Positions 9,036-18,114 of a stretch of DNA of 64,000 nucleotides are shown here, one piece after another (within the stretch, counting starts at the first letter, position 1; each line of letters opens with the position of its first letter). The position numbers and the translations under genes are program-made. This DNA is from Butyrivibrio sp. (GTDB lineage Bacteria > Bacillota > Clostridia > Lachnospirales > Lachnospiraceae), in assembly GCF_017433805.1 (NCBI RefSeq), contig NZ_JAFRGN010000008.1, positions 61,069 through 125,068 on the forward strand. Direction: 5' to 3'. The notes under the pieces were generated by a model. It was not told where the DNA came from. It saw only the letters and a program-made list of their open reading frames with translations, and ran no database searches.

Positions 9036-9698
9036 TTATTCGTACCTATACCCCTTTCCCCAGACGGTTATGATTTTCTTGGGATTTTTGGGATCATCCT
9101 CAAGCTTTTCACGAAGCCATCTGATATGGACTGTAAGTGTCTGAGCTTCTGACTCAGAATCAGAGCCCCAGATTGTGCTGAAAATATAATTCTTGAGAAG
9201 AGTCTGCCCCTTGTTTTCCATGAGGAGCTTAAGGAGTTCAAATTCTTTGGTTGTGGCATCCACAACTTCTCCATCCTTGAGAATCTGCTCATGAGCTATA
9301 TCAAGGGTTATATTGTCATCTGACAGCTCATCTACAGCCAGGCGCCTCTTGAAGATGCCCTTTATCTTGGCTATTAGAATATCTATGTCGTAGGGCTTTT
9401 CTATATAGTCATCTGCGCCTGAAATAAGAGCCTGGAGCTTATCATCCTTGCCCAGCTTGGCACTTACCATGATAACCGGAGTGTTGGACTTCTCCCTTAC
9501 CTTATCAAGGATTCTCATGCCACTGGCACCAGGGAGCATTATATCAAGCACAAGAAGCCTTGCACCGTACTTTTCATACAGTGCAAGGGCCTTGTCACCA
9601 TCTCCAGCGCTGGAGACGGTGTAACCTTCGTTCCTGAGGAAGTCCACCAGAACTTCACGGAGTTCTGCGTTATCTTCTACAACTAAGATGTCTGTCAT
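9036..9698 (-). CDS. OmpR/PhoB family response regulator
   Basis: A 220-residue regulator. The receiver domain carries the acidic pair in VVEDN, the phosphorylated Asp in LLVLDIMLPG near residue 52, and the conserved Lys in YIEKPYDI. The C-terminal winged helix ends with the family motif TVWGKGYRYE. AAGGTGA precedes the ATG. It lies just ahead of the kinase gene, with which it must pair, and 76 bp after the ABC ATPase gene. It is inferred to control the adjacent transporter. Confidence 0.93.
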   Translation of the reverse strand: MTDILVVEDNAELREVLVDFLRNEGYTVSSAGDGDKALALYEKYGARLLVLDIMLPGASGMRILDKVREKSNTPVIMVSAKLGKDDKLQALISGADDYIEKPYDIDILIAKIKGIFKRRLAVDELSDDNITLDIAHEQILKDGEVVDATTKEFELLKLLMENKGQTLLKNYIFSTIWGSDSESEAQTLTVHIRWLREKLEDDPKNPKKIITVWGKGYRYE

Positions 9699-9774
9699 GT
9701 GTTGTCACCTTATCTACTACCTTCTGATATCCATGATATCCGGCATGTCAGCTTGAATTTCTTGCTGCATCCAA

Positions 9775-10542
9775 TTACCAGCCCATCTCCATAAGCCAGT
9801 TGTTGAGCTTTCTCTCACGATCTCTGAGCTCGTCTGCGTTATTATACTTGCCGAGTTTGTACTCACCTTTGATGTTGCCATCCACAATGTACAGAACCCT
9901 TGAACACTTTGCCGCAACCTTGGCATCATGTGTAACCAGCATTACAGTTGTGCCTTCACTGTTTAGCTTGACCATCTCGCACATAACTTCATCAGAAGCT
10001 GTGCGGTTAAGAGCACCAGTTGGCTCATCTGCAAAGATCACCTTAGGGCTGTTGATCATGCTCCTGCAGATACATGCTCTCTGAAGCTGACCACCTGAAA
10101 CCTCGTTGATATCATTGTCGGCAGTCTCTTCAATACCGAGCTTTTTCATAAGGGCTCTGCCTCTTTTCTCAGTCTCACCCATACTCTCATGGCGTCTTCC
10201 TGACTTAACTGCCGGCAATAATATATTATCGAGAATTGAGAGATTTTTCATCATATACATCTGCTGGAAGATAAAACCCATATCGTCGAGCCTTACATCA
10301 GCCATCTCGTTGTCGCTTAGGTCAGACAGCTCTTTTCCGCAAAAAGACACGCTTCCGGCGGTCATTCTGTCCATGCCTGACACGGTGTATAAAAGAGTTG
10401 ATTTGCCTGATCCAGAAGGACCCATAATTGCTACCATCTCGCCCTCATCTATAGAAAAGTTTACGTTCCTAAGTACGTTGTTCTGCTTTTTATTTACAAC
10501 ATAAGTCTTGCAAAGATCTTTAACCTCAATTACCTTACTCAT
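9775..10542 (-). CDS. ABC transporter ATP-binding protein (LolD/MacB/Bce-type)
   Basis: A 255-residue ATPase that powers the FtsX-type permease encoded just upstream. Walker A is GPSGSGKST, the signature is EVSGGQLQRACI, Walker B is VIFADEPTGALN and the switch His is in LVTHDAK. I start it at the ATG at 10542, where GGAG lies six bases upstream; an in-frame ATG 21 bases earlier would overlap that site. Together with the neighbouring two-component system this resembles modules that sense and resist cell-envelope antibiotics, but the substrate is not visible. Confidence 0.93.
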   Translation of the reverse strand: MSKVIEVKDLCKTYVVNKKQNNVLRNVNFSIDEGEMVAIMGPSGSGKSTLLYTVSGMDRMTAGSVSFCGKELSDLSDNEMADVRLDDMGFIFQQMYMMKNLSILDNILLPAVKSGRRHESMGETEKRGRALMKKLGIEETADNDINEVSGGQLQRACICRSMINSPKVIFADEPTGALNRTASDEVMCEMVKLNSEGTTVMLVTHDAKVAAKCSRVLYIVDGNIKGEYKLGKYNNADELRDRERKLNNWLMEMGW

Positions 10543-10592
10543 GATTTTCTCCTTATATTCCAAATTCTCTATATAACTACGTTTCTATCCGT

Positions 10593-12965
10593 TTACTCTA
10601 TATTACCCATGGCGTCTGCCTTGATAGTCTTTGCATAAAGTGATGTTATAAAGGCCGCGCCTACTACAACTGCAGTGAGTATAAGCGGATACAAAAGAAA
10701 TACTTCCGCGGGTACGATCTTGTAAGTAACACCGGACAGAGCTCCCATTACAGCAAATATCCTGTCACAGACCAGCTTGGTAAACGGGATAGTCATTACG
10801 GCAGTTATGAGAGTTGCCACTAGCATCAGTACTACAAATCTAAGGGTATGCTGCGCGCTTATGGACCTGCTCTTAAAGCCGATTGCTTTCATAAGAGCGA
10901 TCTCACCAGTCTCCTTGCTGATAAAGGATCTCTCCATTAGAACTGTCACAAGAGCTGCGATAATAATTGAAATTATCAGCACCAGATTCTTGGCGTAGTT
11001 AAGTGTAGATGCTGAATTGGTGGATATGTCAACATAGCCGGCCTTATCATAGATTTTATCGGTCTTGAATATCTTTTTACATTTCTCAATTCTCTCAGCT
11101 ATGACCTCGTCTGATGGATCGTCATCAAAGTCAATCTGGAAAGCATGGGCTGAGGAAGCATCATAATCCTTGAGAGGAACATCCTGATGGAGCCTTCCTA
11201 TTTTTCCCATCTGGTTAAAAGAGGAAAATGTAGCAGTTATCAGATATTCTTTTTTCTCACCATTTATCTCGAGGGTGACCTTATCTCCAATTGACGCTCC
11301 AAGGTCATCCAGAAGGAGCTGTGTAAGCGCGATCTCGTTCTCGTAAATAGGTGCTGTGCCCTCGCTGTAGACATAGTCTGTGGTCTTGGTGTCCTTGCAC
11401 TGCTGCATCATCACCTGAATCTTCTGGTCTCCAAACTCCACTGGAATGGTGTACATCAGCTCAACATGCACCTTTCCTGGCATACCATTTTCTCGAAGCT
11501 GCTCCTCAATATCATCAAGAATCCTGTTAAGGATATCCTCATCCTCGCTTCCCATGGTATCCATGATCTTCTCCGTGGATGCGTAAAAGACATCACTCTG
11601 TGTTGTACCCATGAGGAAAAGAAGTCTGTCACTCATGAGGGTATTAGCAGTATTCGCCAGCATTGTAATAAGTAGCAGACACACCGTGAAAGTTACCAGC
11701 ATGCTCACGTACTGCTTGGGTTTACTGAGGACATCGTTGAGCGCCATAAAGATATTGCCGGGAAGCCATGTCTTAGAGAGCTTTAGCACTGACTTCTGAG
11801 TATATCTTTCACCTGTCTCGCCGCTTCTCACCGCATCAATTGGTGAGAGCTTTTTGATACTGCCTGTGCAGCCATAGCAGAAGGAAACGATTATTATAAC
11901 AACAGCAATGGCGCTTACTATGCCTATCTGGACGTTGTTATCATTGCCTAGCACCATTCGCTCGCTGACACTCTTTAGGAGGAAGTTTCCAAAAGGAACA
12001 CTCAGGAAATACCCTATTACAGCTCCTATGCAGGCGATGAAAAGATATTTGATAATGTAGAGACCTCGGATTGCCGCTGTTCTAAGGCCAACCGCCTTCA
12101 TGACACCAATTTCCCTGAAGTCCTCTGTGAGTGTGAATTTGATAGTAAATGACAGCATTGCAAAAGAGATAAGAATGAGGCAGATGCTGACCACCATCAG
12201 AAGCCCTGCTGTGATCATATCAAGCATATAGGTCATCTTAAGTGTAGAAGCATCCAGTCCCAAAAGAGCTCCCTGCATATCAGAAAGTTCCTGTTTGAGT
12301 GATTTAAGATCATCTGTAAAAATGTAATATACGTTTCCTGTATGATACTGGTTGATCTCTTCGTCATCCAGATAAGCCTTCATATCGTCGTCATTCATGA
12401 GGATTCTCGGATTCCCCATAAATGGCGAGCCAAAGAGAGCATCCTTGATGTAGCCATCTATAATAAAATCCTTGGATACTCCTGCCATCTCGATACGGAC
12501 TTTATCTCCAACATGTGTCTTGGTGTCATCAGCCAGAAGTCCGCCAAGATAAATATGGCCACTTGGGATTTCTTTTACCATCTCATCCTTCATATTGAAG
12601 TAATTAAGCTTGGCATCATCTACAGATGTGATCAGTCCGGGATTCTCAAAATCCACATACTTATCGCCATTCTGAGTAAGATTCTTGGAAGCCATGATGA
12701 TGACACCTTCCTTCTTGTACTCAGTGATGGATGGTGCCTCTTCGATTGTCTGATCTGCAGGACTTACGCCGTCGCTGTTAAGAGTCAGCACTATATAATC
12801 TGACACCCCGGCCTTATCGCAGAAGTAATCGATTCCCCCATAAACCGAAACCATGTTGTTGACACTGCTTGATGCAAACATTGCTGACAAGATTACAAAA
12901 AGCAGCAGTACTGTATTCATGATCTTTTTTCGCTTGAGATCATTTCTTAGAATTCTGAAAAACAT
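10593..12965 (-). CDS. FtsX-family ABC transporter permease
   Basis: A 790-residue membrane protein. One N-terminal helix is followed by a large extracytoplasmic domain, then two FtsX-type helix bundles (near residues 255-375 and 660-780). Each bundle has the motif G(V/L)MKAVG(L/F) typical of MacB/FtsX permeases. This duplicated layout differs from the 10-helix BceB, so the protein is best called a generic FtsX-type mechanotransmitter permease. AGGAGAGGA precedes the ATG. It is the first gene of a leftward unit with the ATPase, regulator and kinase. Confidence 0.9.
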   Translation of the reverse strand: MFFRILRNDLKRKKIMNTVLLLFVILSAMFASSSVNNMVSVYGGIDYFCDKAGVSDYIVLTLNSDGVSPADQTIEEAPSITEYKKEGVIIMASKNLTQNGDKYVDFENPGLITSVDDAKLNYFNMKDEMVKEIPSGHIYLGGLLADDTKTHVGDKVRIEMAGVSKDFIIDGYIKDALFGSPFMGNPRILMNDDDMKAYLDDEEINQYHTGNVYYIFTDDLKSLKQELSDMQGALLGLDASTLKMTYMLDMITAGLLMVVSICLILISFAMLSFTIKFTLTEDFREIGVMKAVGLRTAAIRGLYIIKYLFIACIGAVIGYFLSVPFGNFLLKSVSERMVLGNDNNVQIGIVSAIAVVIIIVSFCYGCTGSIKKLSPIDAVRSGETGERYTQKSVLKLSKTWLPGNIFMALNDVLSKPKQYVSMLVTFTVCLLLITMLANTANTLMSDRLLFLMGTTQSDVFYASTEKIMDTMGSEDEDILNRILDDIEEQLRENGMPGKVHVELMYTIPVEFGDQKIQVMMQQCKDTKTTDYVYSEGTAPIYENEIALTQLLLDDLGASIGDKVTLEINGEKKEYLITATFSSFNQMGKIGRLHQDVPLKDYDASSAHAFQIDFDDDPSDEVIAERIEKCKKIFKTDKIYDKAGYVDISTNSASTLNYAKNLVLIISIIIAALVTVLMERSFISKETGEIALMKAIGFKSRSISAQHTLRFVVLMLVATLITAVMTIPFTKLVCDRIFAVMGALSGVTYKIVPAEVFLLYPLILTAVVVGAAFITSLYAKTIKADAMGNIE

Positions 12966-13157
12966 TTTGTGTCCTCTCCTTTTTTGATTGTGAGCTTATA
13001 TCGGCTCTTGTCTAAGAACACACTTAATATATGACAGAAATTATTAATCAATCCTTAAATGCATATTTCTCAGTCAATTATACTTGATTCTGATAAAGTT
13101 TGTTCAGTGTTTTTAATAGGAAGATTTCTATACACACAATTTTCACCGACATTTCTC

Positions 13158-13186
13158 TTGACTTTTTGTTAGCCATGTGTAACAAT
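13158..13186 (+). promoter_or_regulatory. Candidate promoter of the iron-uptake operon
   Basis: TTGACT (13158-13163) with a 17-bp spacer to AACAAT (13181-13186). The -10 is poor, as expected for a regulated promoter. The left operator-like palindrome lies inside the spacer. Confidence 0.45.
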
Positions 13187-13206
13187 ACGCGTTAGTTTAT
13201 GCTAAC
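13168..13206. promoter_or_regulatory. Pair of 16-bp operator-like palindromes before the iron-uptake operon
   Basis: GTTAgccatgtgTAAC (13168-13183) and GTTAGtttatgCTAAC (13191-13206) have the same length and the same outer GTTA/TAAC arms. They start 23 bp apart, about two helical turns. One overlaps the promoter and the other lies just past it. The arms resemble half-sites of DtxR/IdeR-type metal regulators (TTAGGTTAG...). The regulator's identity is inference from the downstream iron genes. Confidence 0.55.
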
Positions 13207-13230
13207 ATTAAAAACATCGAGGAGATCATC

Positions 13231-14304
13231 ATGAAAAAACAATTATTATCAGTACTTACAGCACTTGCATTAACAGTAGGCGTTACAGCCTGCGGCTCAG
13301 CTACAGAAGCTGACACAATAAATAATGAAACAAATATGGCAGAAAACGAGGTTGTTTCTGATTCTGGAGAAGCAACTAACGATGCCGACAGTTCTTTTCC
13401 TATGACAATCGAGCACGCCCTCGGAACTGCAGTTATAGAAGAGAAGCCAGAAAATGTAGTAGCCATCGCATGGGGTAACCCTGATGTGCCACTGGCTCTT
13501 GGAATTGTTCCTGCTGGAATTTCTGAAGCAAACTTTGGACCAAGAGATGATAACGGACTTCTTGCATGGACAGCCAAAGCCTTCGAGGATCTGGGCGTTA
13601 CAGAGCCTAACGTTTTCGATGATACAGACGGATGGGACTACGAGGCAATCGCTGACTGCGAGCCAGATGTCATTCTTGCAGCTTACTCAGGACTTAGCCA
13701 GGAAGAATACGACAGACTTTCCGAGATAGCTCCAGTTGTTGCTTATCCAGGAGTTGCCTGGGCTACAACCTGGCAGGAGGAAACAGTAAATGACGCTGCT
13801 GCCCTTGGCCTTGAAGCAGAGGGAAGAGCGCTTGTGGATGAGACAGAGCAGCTCATTGCTGACAAGCTCAGTGCTTATCCTAACCTTAAGGGTAAAAAGG
13901 TTGCTTTCTTCTGGCTCAGCGAAGATGATCTTGGAACCTTCTATATTTATACAAATAATGATCCAAGAGCCGCATTCCTTGGAGACCTTGGACTTGTAAC
14001 TCCAAAGAGCGTTATTAATCTTATCGAAGATAATGAAGCTTTCTATGTTACAGCAAGTGCAGAAAACGCTGATCTTCTCGATGATGTAGATATCATCATC
14101 ACTTACGGCGAGGAATCACTTGTAACTGCTATGCAGAACGACGGCAGATTCTCTAAGATTCCTGCAGTTAACAATGGAGCTTTTGTTTTACTTGATTCAA
14201 ATGAAGTACTTGCAGCAGCAAGCACACCAACAATTCTTTCTATACCTTATTGCATTGATGATTATTTGAAAGCGTTGAATGATGCAGCAGAAAAGATACA
14301 GTAA
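13231..14304 (+). CDS. Iron-siderophore ABC transporter substrate-binding lipoprotein (FepB/FhuD-like)
   Basis: A 357-residue lipoprotein: signal peptide MKKQLLSVLTALALTVG with lipobox VTAC (Cys near residue 21), an acidic tether, then a type III periplasmic-binding fold. Fold hallmarks include ENVVAIAWGNPDVPLALG and later PDVILAAYSGLS, the usual opening strands of TroA-like siderophore binders. GAGGAG precedes the ATG. It captures ferric-siderophore at the membrane surface and hands it to the two permeases that follow; its end overlaps the first permease by 26 bases. Confidence 0.9.
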   Translation: MKKQLLSVLTALALTVGVTACGSATEADTINNETNMAENEVVSDSGEATNDADSSFPMTIEHALGTAVIEEKPENVVAIAWGNPDVPLALGIVPAGISEANFGPRDDNGLLAWTAKAFEDLGVTEPNVFDDTDGWDYEAIADCEPDVILAAYSGLSQEEYDRLSEIAPVVAYPGVAWATTWQEETVNDAAALGLEAEGRALVDETEQLIADKLSAYPNLKGKKVAFFWLSEDDLGTFYIYTNNDPRAAFLGDLGLVTPKSVINLIEDNEAFYVTASAENADLLDDVDIIITYGEESLVTAMQNDGRFSKIPAVNNGAFVLLDSNEVLAAASTPTILSIPYCIDDYLKALNDAAEKIQ

Positions 14305-15382
14305 ATCTAAGATTTTAATATTCCTCATTTTGGAAATTACCGTTGTGGCTATCGGCGTTCTGTGTTCAATAGCCTATGGTAGTAAGAGCATTCCGGTAAA
14401 AGATGTACTGGGATACCTTCTAAGCCTTGGCGACAGCGGCGATTCCTTTGAGGCTGCGGTTATATCTGCCAGAATACCAAGAACTGTCTTTGGTGTTCTG
14501 GCTGGTTCTGCGCTTGGAGTATCCGGTGCCCTGATGCAGGCAATCACAAGAAACCCTGTGGCTGACCCAAGCATCCTCGGAGTTAACACCGGTGCTTCAC
14601 TGATGGTTGTAGTGGGAATTGCTTACCTTAATATTTCATCAGGCCTTGGGCTCATCGGGCTTTCTTTTATCGGGGCTATACTTACTGCCCTCTTTGTCTA
14701 TGGAATAGCTTCCTTTGGATTTGGAGGTGCCAGTTCACTTAAGCTCGCTCTGTCAGGAGCCGCGGTGAGTACTGCACTTGGTTCACTGGTAAACACGATC
14801 ATGCTTCCAGATTCTCAGGTCATGAAGGAGTTTCGTTTCTGGCAGGTTGGAAGCATCGGCGGAGCTACCTGGGATGACATAAGACTTGTAGTTCCATTTG
14901 TTCTTGTGGGTGTCGGTTTGTCTTTTGCCTTAGCATCTCCCTTAAATGCCATGGCACTTGGGGATGAAATGGCTATATCCCTTGGTGTTAAGGTAGGCGT
15001 TGTAAGGGCGTTCTCAGCCTTTGCAGGAGTTATGCTCTGCGCAGTAGTAACAGCAATCGCAGGCCCTGTGGGCTTTGTAGGACTAATGCTTCCTCATCTT
15101 GTAAGGCAGCTTCTTGATAACGACATGAGGCTTATTATTCCATTTTCTGCTATTGGCGGCGCAGGACTGCTGGTCATCTCAGATGTGATCGGAAGAGTCC
15201 TCGGACGTCCATCAGAACTGGAAGTTGGAATCATTACAGCGATTCTTGGTGCACCAATCTTTATCTGGATTGTGTGTGGAAATCAAGGGCGAAGGGGATG
15301 TGAGCAACGAAAAATAACTATAAATGGATTTGAAATTAAACTGACACATACAAATAGATATAAAAGACATGATAAACAATGA
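14279..15382 (+). CDS. Iron-siderophore ABC transporter permease (FecCD family), first subunit
   Basis: A 367-residue permease with about nine to ten hydrophobic helices. The FecCD hallmarks ARIPRTVFGVLAGSALGVSG near residue 65 and GPVGFVGLMLPHLVRQL near residue 260 (the coupling-helix region) are clear. The ATG at 14279 overlaps the binding-protein gene, and a second ATG follows directly. It is expected to form a heterodimer with the next gene product. The C-terminal tail past residue 335 is polar and unusually long. Confidence 0.92.
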   Translation: MMQQKRYSKSKILIFLILEITVVAIGVLCSIAYGSKSIPVKDVLGYLLSLGDSGDSFEAAVISARIPRTVFGVLAGSALGVSGALMQAITRNPVADPSILGVNTGASLMVVVGIAYLNISSGLGLIGLSFIGAILTALFVYGIASFGFGGASSLKLALSGAAVSTALGSLVNTIMLPDSQVMKEFRFWQVGSIGGATWDDIRLVVPFVLVGVGLSFALASPLNAMALGDEMAISLGVKVGVVRAFSAFAGVMLCAVVTAIAGPVGFVGLMLPHLVRQLLDNDMRLIIPFSAIGGAGLLVISDVIGRVLGRPSELEVGIITAILGAPIFIWIVCGNQGRRGCEQRKITINGFEIKLTHTNRYKRHDKQ

Positions 15383-16400
15383 AATAAAAATCAAAAATAT
15401 CTATAGAAGATCATATTACCATAACCTTGCCTGCGCGGGAGTGATGCTACTTATCGTAGCTATACTTGGGGTCTTTATGATGACTCTAGGTAATACCAAC
15501 TACTCTCTTTCCGAAGTTATAAAGGTTCTCAGCGGTCAGGGTGCTTCCAAAGCAGTCTATGCAATTAAGACCATAAGGCTTCCCAAACTCATTGTTGGTG
15601 GTCTTGCCGGTTTTTCTTTTGGTATTGCTGGTTTTACCTTTCAGAGCTTACTGCGAAATCCTTTGGCTAGTCCTGACATTATCGGTGTCACTTCTGGATC
15701 CTCTGCAGCAGCGGTTTTCTGTATATTGATCCTTGGTGTAAGCGGACCTATAGCATCAGTATTTTCCGTGGTTGCAGGTCTTTTGATAACACTTTTCATA
15801 TTCGCGTTATCCGGTAAGGGACAGGCCTTCGGAACGAAGATGATTCTCATCGGCATAGGAATGCAGGCTGCTTTAAATGCACTGATTTCCTGGATGCTGC
15901 TGGTTGGCTCTGAATATGATGTTGGAACAGCACTCAGATGGCTCAGAGGAAGTCTTAATTCTGTAACAAGTGCAGATATTCCTGCAGTTGTGATTACTAC
16001 TGTTTTGTGCGGAGGTCTGCTCCTTGTGTGCAATAGGTACCTCAGGATAATGCAGCTTGGAGATGAATATGCCACCACGCTTGGAGCACCTCTCACACTT
16101 GTAAGAATCTGCTGCATGGTGTGTGCTCTTTTCCTATCTGCTGTAGCTACTGCGGCCACTGGGCCTATCGCATCTATCGCATTCCTGTCAGGCCCTATCG
16201 CTACCAAGATTACTCGAAACGGCCGAAATGCCATGCTTATTTCAGGGCTGGTTGGAACAATTCTCGTTTACGCTGCTGAGCTTGCAGCCAAGAACCTTTT
16301 TGCTACCAAATATCCTGTAGGAGTTGTCACAGGAATCCTTGGAGCACCATATTTACTGTTTCTATTACTTCGCCTTAACAAGAAGGGAGACAAGATCTGA
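15369..16400 (+). CDS. Iron-siderophore ABC transporter permease (FecCD family), second subunit
   Basis: A 343-residue permease of the same family. It shows KTIRLPKLIVGGLAGFSFG near residue 75, then RNPLASPDIIGVTSG, and GPIASIAFLSGPIATKI near residue 260. The last is a diverged form of the usual GPIGFVGLxxPHxxR coupling motif, with the PH replaced. Start and previous stop overlap by 14 bases; its own stop overlaps the next ATG (TGATG), so translation of the operon is coupled. Confidence 0.92.
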   Translation: MINNEIKIKNIYRRSYYHNLACAGVMLLIVAILGVFMMTLGNTNYSLSEVIKVLSGQGASKAVYAIKTIRLPKLIVGGLAGFSFGIAGFTFQSLLRNPLASPDIIGVTSGSSAAAVFCILILGVSGPIASVFSVVAGLLITLFIFALSGKGQAFGTKMILIGIGMQAALNALISWMLLVGSEYDVGTALRWLRGSLNSVTSADIPAVVITTVLCGGLLLVCNRYLRIMQLGDEYATTLGAPLTLVRICCMVCALFLSAVATAATGPIASIAFLSGPIATKITRNGRNAMLISGLVGTILVYAAELAAKNLFATKYPVGVVTGILGAPYLLFLLLRLNKKGDKI

Positions 16401-17194
16401 TGAACTTTACTGGTAAGAATATATCTGTAGGATACGAAGATAAGACCATTATTAAAGACCTTGATATCACTATCCCCGAGGGAAAATTTAGTGTCATCAT
16501 AGGTCCAAATGGCTGCGGAAAATCCACTCTTTTAAAGAGCTTTTCAAGATTATTAAAGCCTCAGAAAGGCGACGTTCTTCTCGATGGCAAATCCATATAT
16601 GAGATTCCTACTCTGTGTCTGGCTAGGCAGATAGGTCTTTTACCACAATCTCCGCTTGTTCCAGGCGGAATCACTGTTGCGGATCTGGTTGCAAGGGGAA
16701 GATTCCCATATCAGAACTTCCTGGGACAGCTCTCCAAAGCAGATTACAAGGCTATTTCTGATGCCATGGAAGCTATGGGTATCATGGACCTGGCAGATAA
16801 GCCTGTGGACTCACTTTCAGGTGGTCAGAGGCAGAGAGTATGGATAGCTCTTGTTCTTGCGCAGGATACGGATATTCTGCTGTTGGATGAGCCTACAACT
16901 TATCTTGATATTGCTTATCAGGTGGAAATTTTGGACTGTCTTGAGAAACTCAATAGAATTAAGAAAACAACGATTGTTGCGATACTTCACGACATCAATC
17001 TGTCTATCAGATACGCAGATCACATTTTTGCCATGAAGGGCGGACAGCTCATAGCTGAAGGCGCACCTTCTGAAGTTATTACAACTGACCTTATGCGTGA
17101 GATCTACGGTCTTGAGTGCTCTATCATCACTGATCCTGAGACTATGGACCCTTATGTGATCCCAAGGAGCAGCGCTCTTAAGCTAGCGTGCTGA
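16400..17194 (+). CDS. Iron-siderophore ABC transporter ATP-binding protein (FepC/FhuC-like)
   Basis: A 264-residue ATPase: Walker A GPNGCGKSTLL near residue 38, Q loop LLPQSP, signature LSGGQRQRVWIA, Walker B ILLLDEPTTYLD, switch LHDINLSIRYADH. The PTTYLD and HDIN forms are typical of siderophore and vitamin B12 ATPases. It is the last gene of the four-gene operon and is followed after 60 bp by a terminator. Confidence 0.95.
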   Translation: MNFTGKNISVGYEDKTIIKDLDITIPEGKFSVIIGPNGCGKSTLLKSFSRLLKPQKGDVLLDGKSIYEIPTLCLARQIGLLPQSPLVPGGITVADLVARGRFPYQNFLGQLSKADYKAISDAMEAMGIMDLADKPVDSLSGGQRQRVWIALVLAQDTDILLLDEPTTYLDIAYQVEILDCLEKLNRIKKTTIVAILHDINLSIRYADHIFAMKGGQLIAEGAPSEVITTDLMREIYGLECSIITDPETMDPYVIPRSSALKLAC

Positions 17195-17253
17195 GATAGA
17201 TAAATATAACACTATGAACACTGCATTGTGATATTTGTTGTAATTATATGAAT

Positions 17254-17297
17254 AAAGCTGACTTGCCACTGTGATGGTCGCAAGCCAGCTTTTCTTT
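17254..17297. terminator. Bidirectional terminator between the iron operon and the cyclophilin gene
   Basis: AAAGCTGaCTTGC pairs with GCAAGcCAGCTTTT around a short loop, with T-rich tails in both directions. It lies between convergent genes. Confidence 0.75.
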
Positions 17298-17315
17298 TAC
17301 CATATTATTGTGTGA

Positions 17316-17837
17316 TCAAGCCTTCTCAGGTTCTGGATAGTCAACACCGAAAGTCTCAACTGTAACTGTCTTCATAACCTGGTTAGTTACTGGACGATCG
17401 TTCCAGTCTGTATCAACCTCAGCGATCTTGTTAACTACTTCCATGCCCTCTGTAACCTTACCAAATGCAGCGTAGTCGCCATCGAGGTGAGGTGCCTTCT
17501 TGTGCATGATGAAGAACTGTGAACCTGCTGAATCAGGCATCATTGATCTAGCCATTGAGAGAATGCCCTCTGTGTGCTTGAGATCATTCTTGAAGCCGTT
17601 TGATGAGAACTCGCCCTTGATATCATAGCCTGGGCCGCCCATTCCTGTTCCCTCTGGATCTCCGCCCTGGAGCATGAAGCCCTTGATTACTCTGTGGAAG
17701 ATAAGACCGTCATAGAACTTCTTATTGATAAGTGAAATGAAGTTGTTAACTGTGTTAGGAGCAATCTCAGGATAAAGCTCAGCCTTGATAACATCTCCAT
17801 TTTCCATTGTAATTGTAACTACTGGATTCTGTGCCAT
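17316..17837 (-). CDS. Peptidyl-prolyl cis-trans isomerase, cyclophilin type
   Basis: A 173-residue cytoplasmic foldase without a signal peptide. Cyclophilin core motifs are FHRVIKGFMLQGGDP near residue 47 (catalytic Arg of FHR), GSQFFIMHKKAPHLDGDYAA, and FGKVTEGMEVV. GGAGG precedes the ATG. A single-gene unit with the shared terminator at its 3' end and a long unusual spacer upstream. Confidence 0.95.
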   Translation of the reverse strand: MAQNPVVTITMENGDVIKAELYPEIAPNTVNNFISLINKKFYDGLIFHRVIKGFMLQGGDPEGTGMGGPGYDIKGEFSSNGFKNDLKHTEGILSMARSMMPDSAGSQFFIMHKKAPHLDGDYAAFGKVTEGMEVVNKIAEVDTDWNDRPVTNQVMKTVTVETFGVDYPEPEKA

Positions 17838-17992
17838 TTATGTGCCTCCTTGAATTATTGACTGCTATGCTGATCAGCTTGATATTGATGTTCATAATAA
17901 GCTGCGCCTTTGCATAGCGTCATGACTTACGACTTGCTTATTATAGCATATATGGGTATGCTTGTGGTTAATGAGTGTGATTGCACTGGGCT

Positions 17993-18082
17993 GAGGTGGG
18001 ATGTACTGAGTTTTGCTGTATTGCGGTGGGATGTACTGAGTTTTGCTGTACTGCGGTGGGATGTACTGAGTTTTGCTGTACT
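17993..18082. repeat. Three tandem copies of a 30-bp repeat
   Basis: Units start at 17993, 18023 and 18053. Each is G(A/C)GGTGGGATGTACTGAG followed by TTTTGCTGTA(T/C)T. Copies two and three are identical and copy one differs at two bases. Because 30 is divisible by three, the repeat keeps frames open on both strands, but no start site or protein family supports translation. It lies between the cyclophilin start and the first GCATCTA array. Confidence 0.9.
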
Positions 18083-18114
18083 GCTCACTATATACAGCGC
18101 GAACTCCTGGTTTT

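Noticed and set aside
7745-12965. Bona fide BceRSAB bacitracin module
   Set aside because: The permease has two FtsX bundles of a different layout and the kinase has a sizeable extracytoplasmic domain, so only the general type is claimed.
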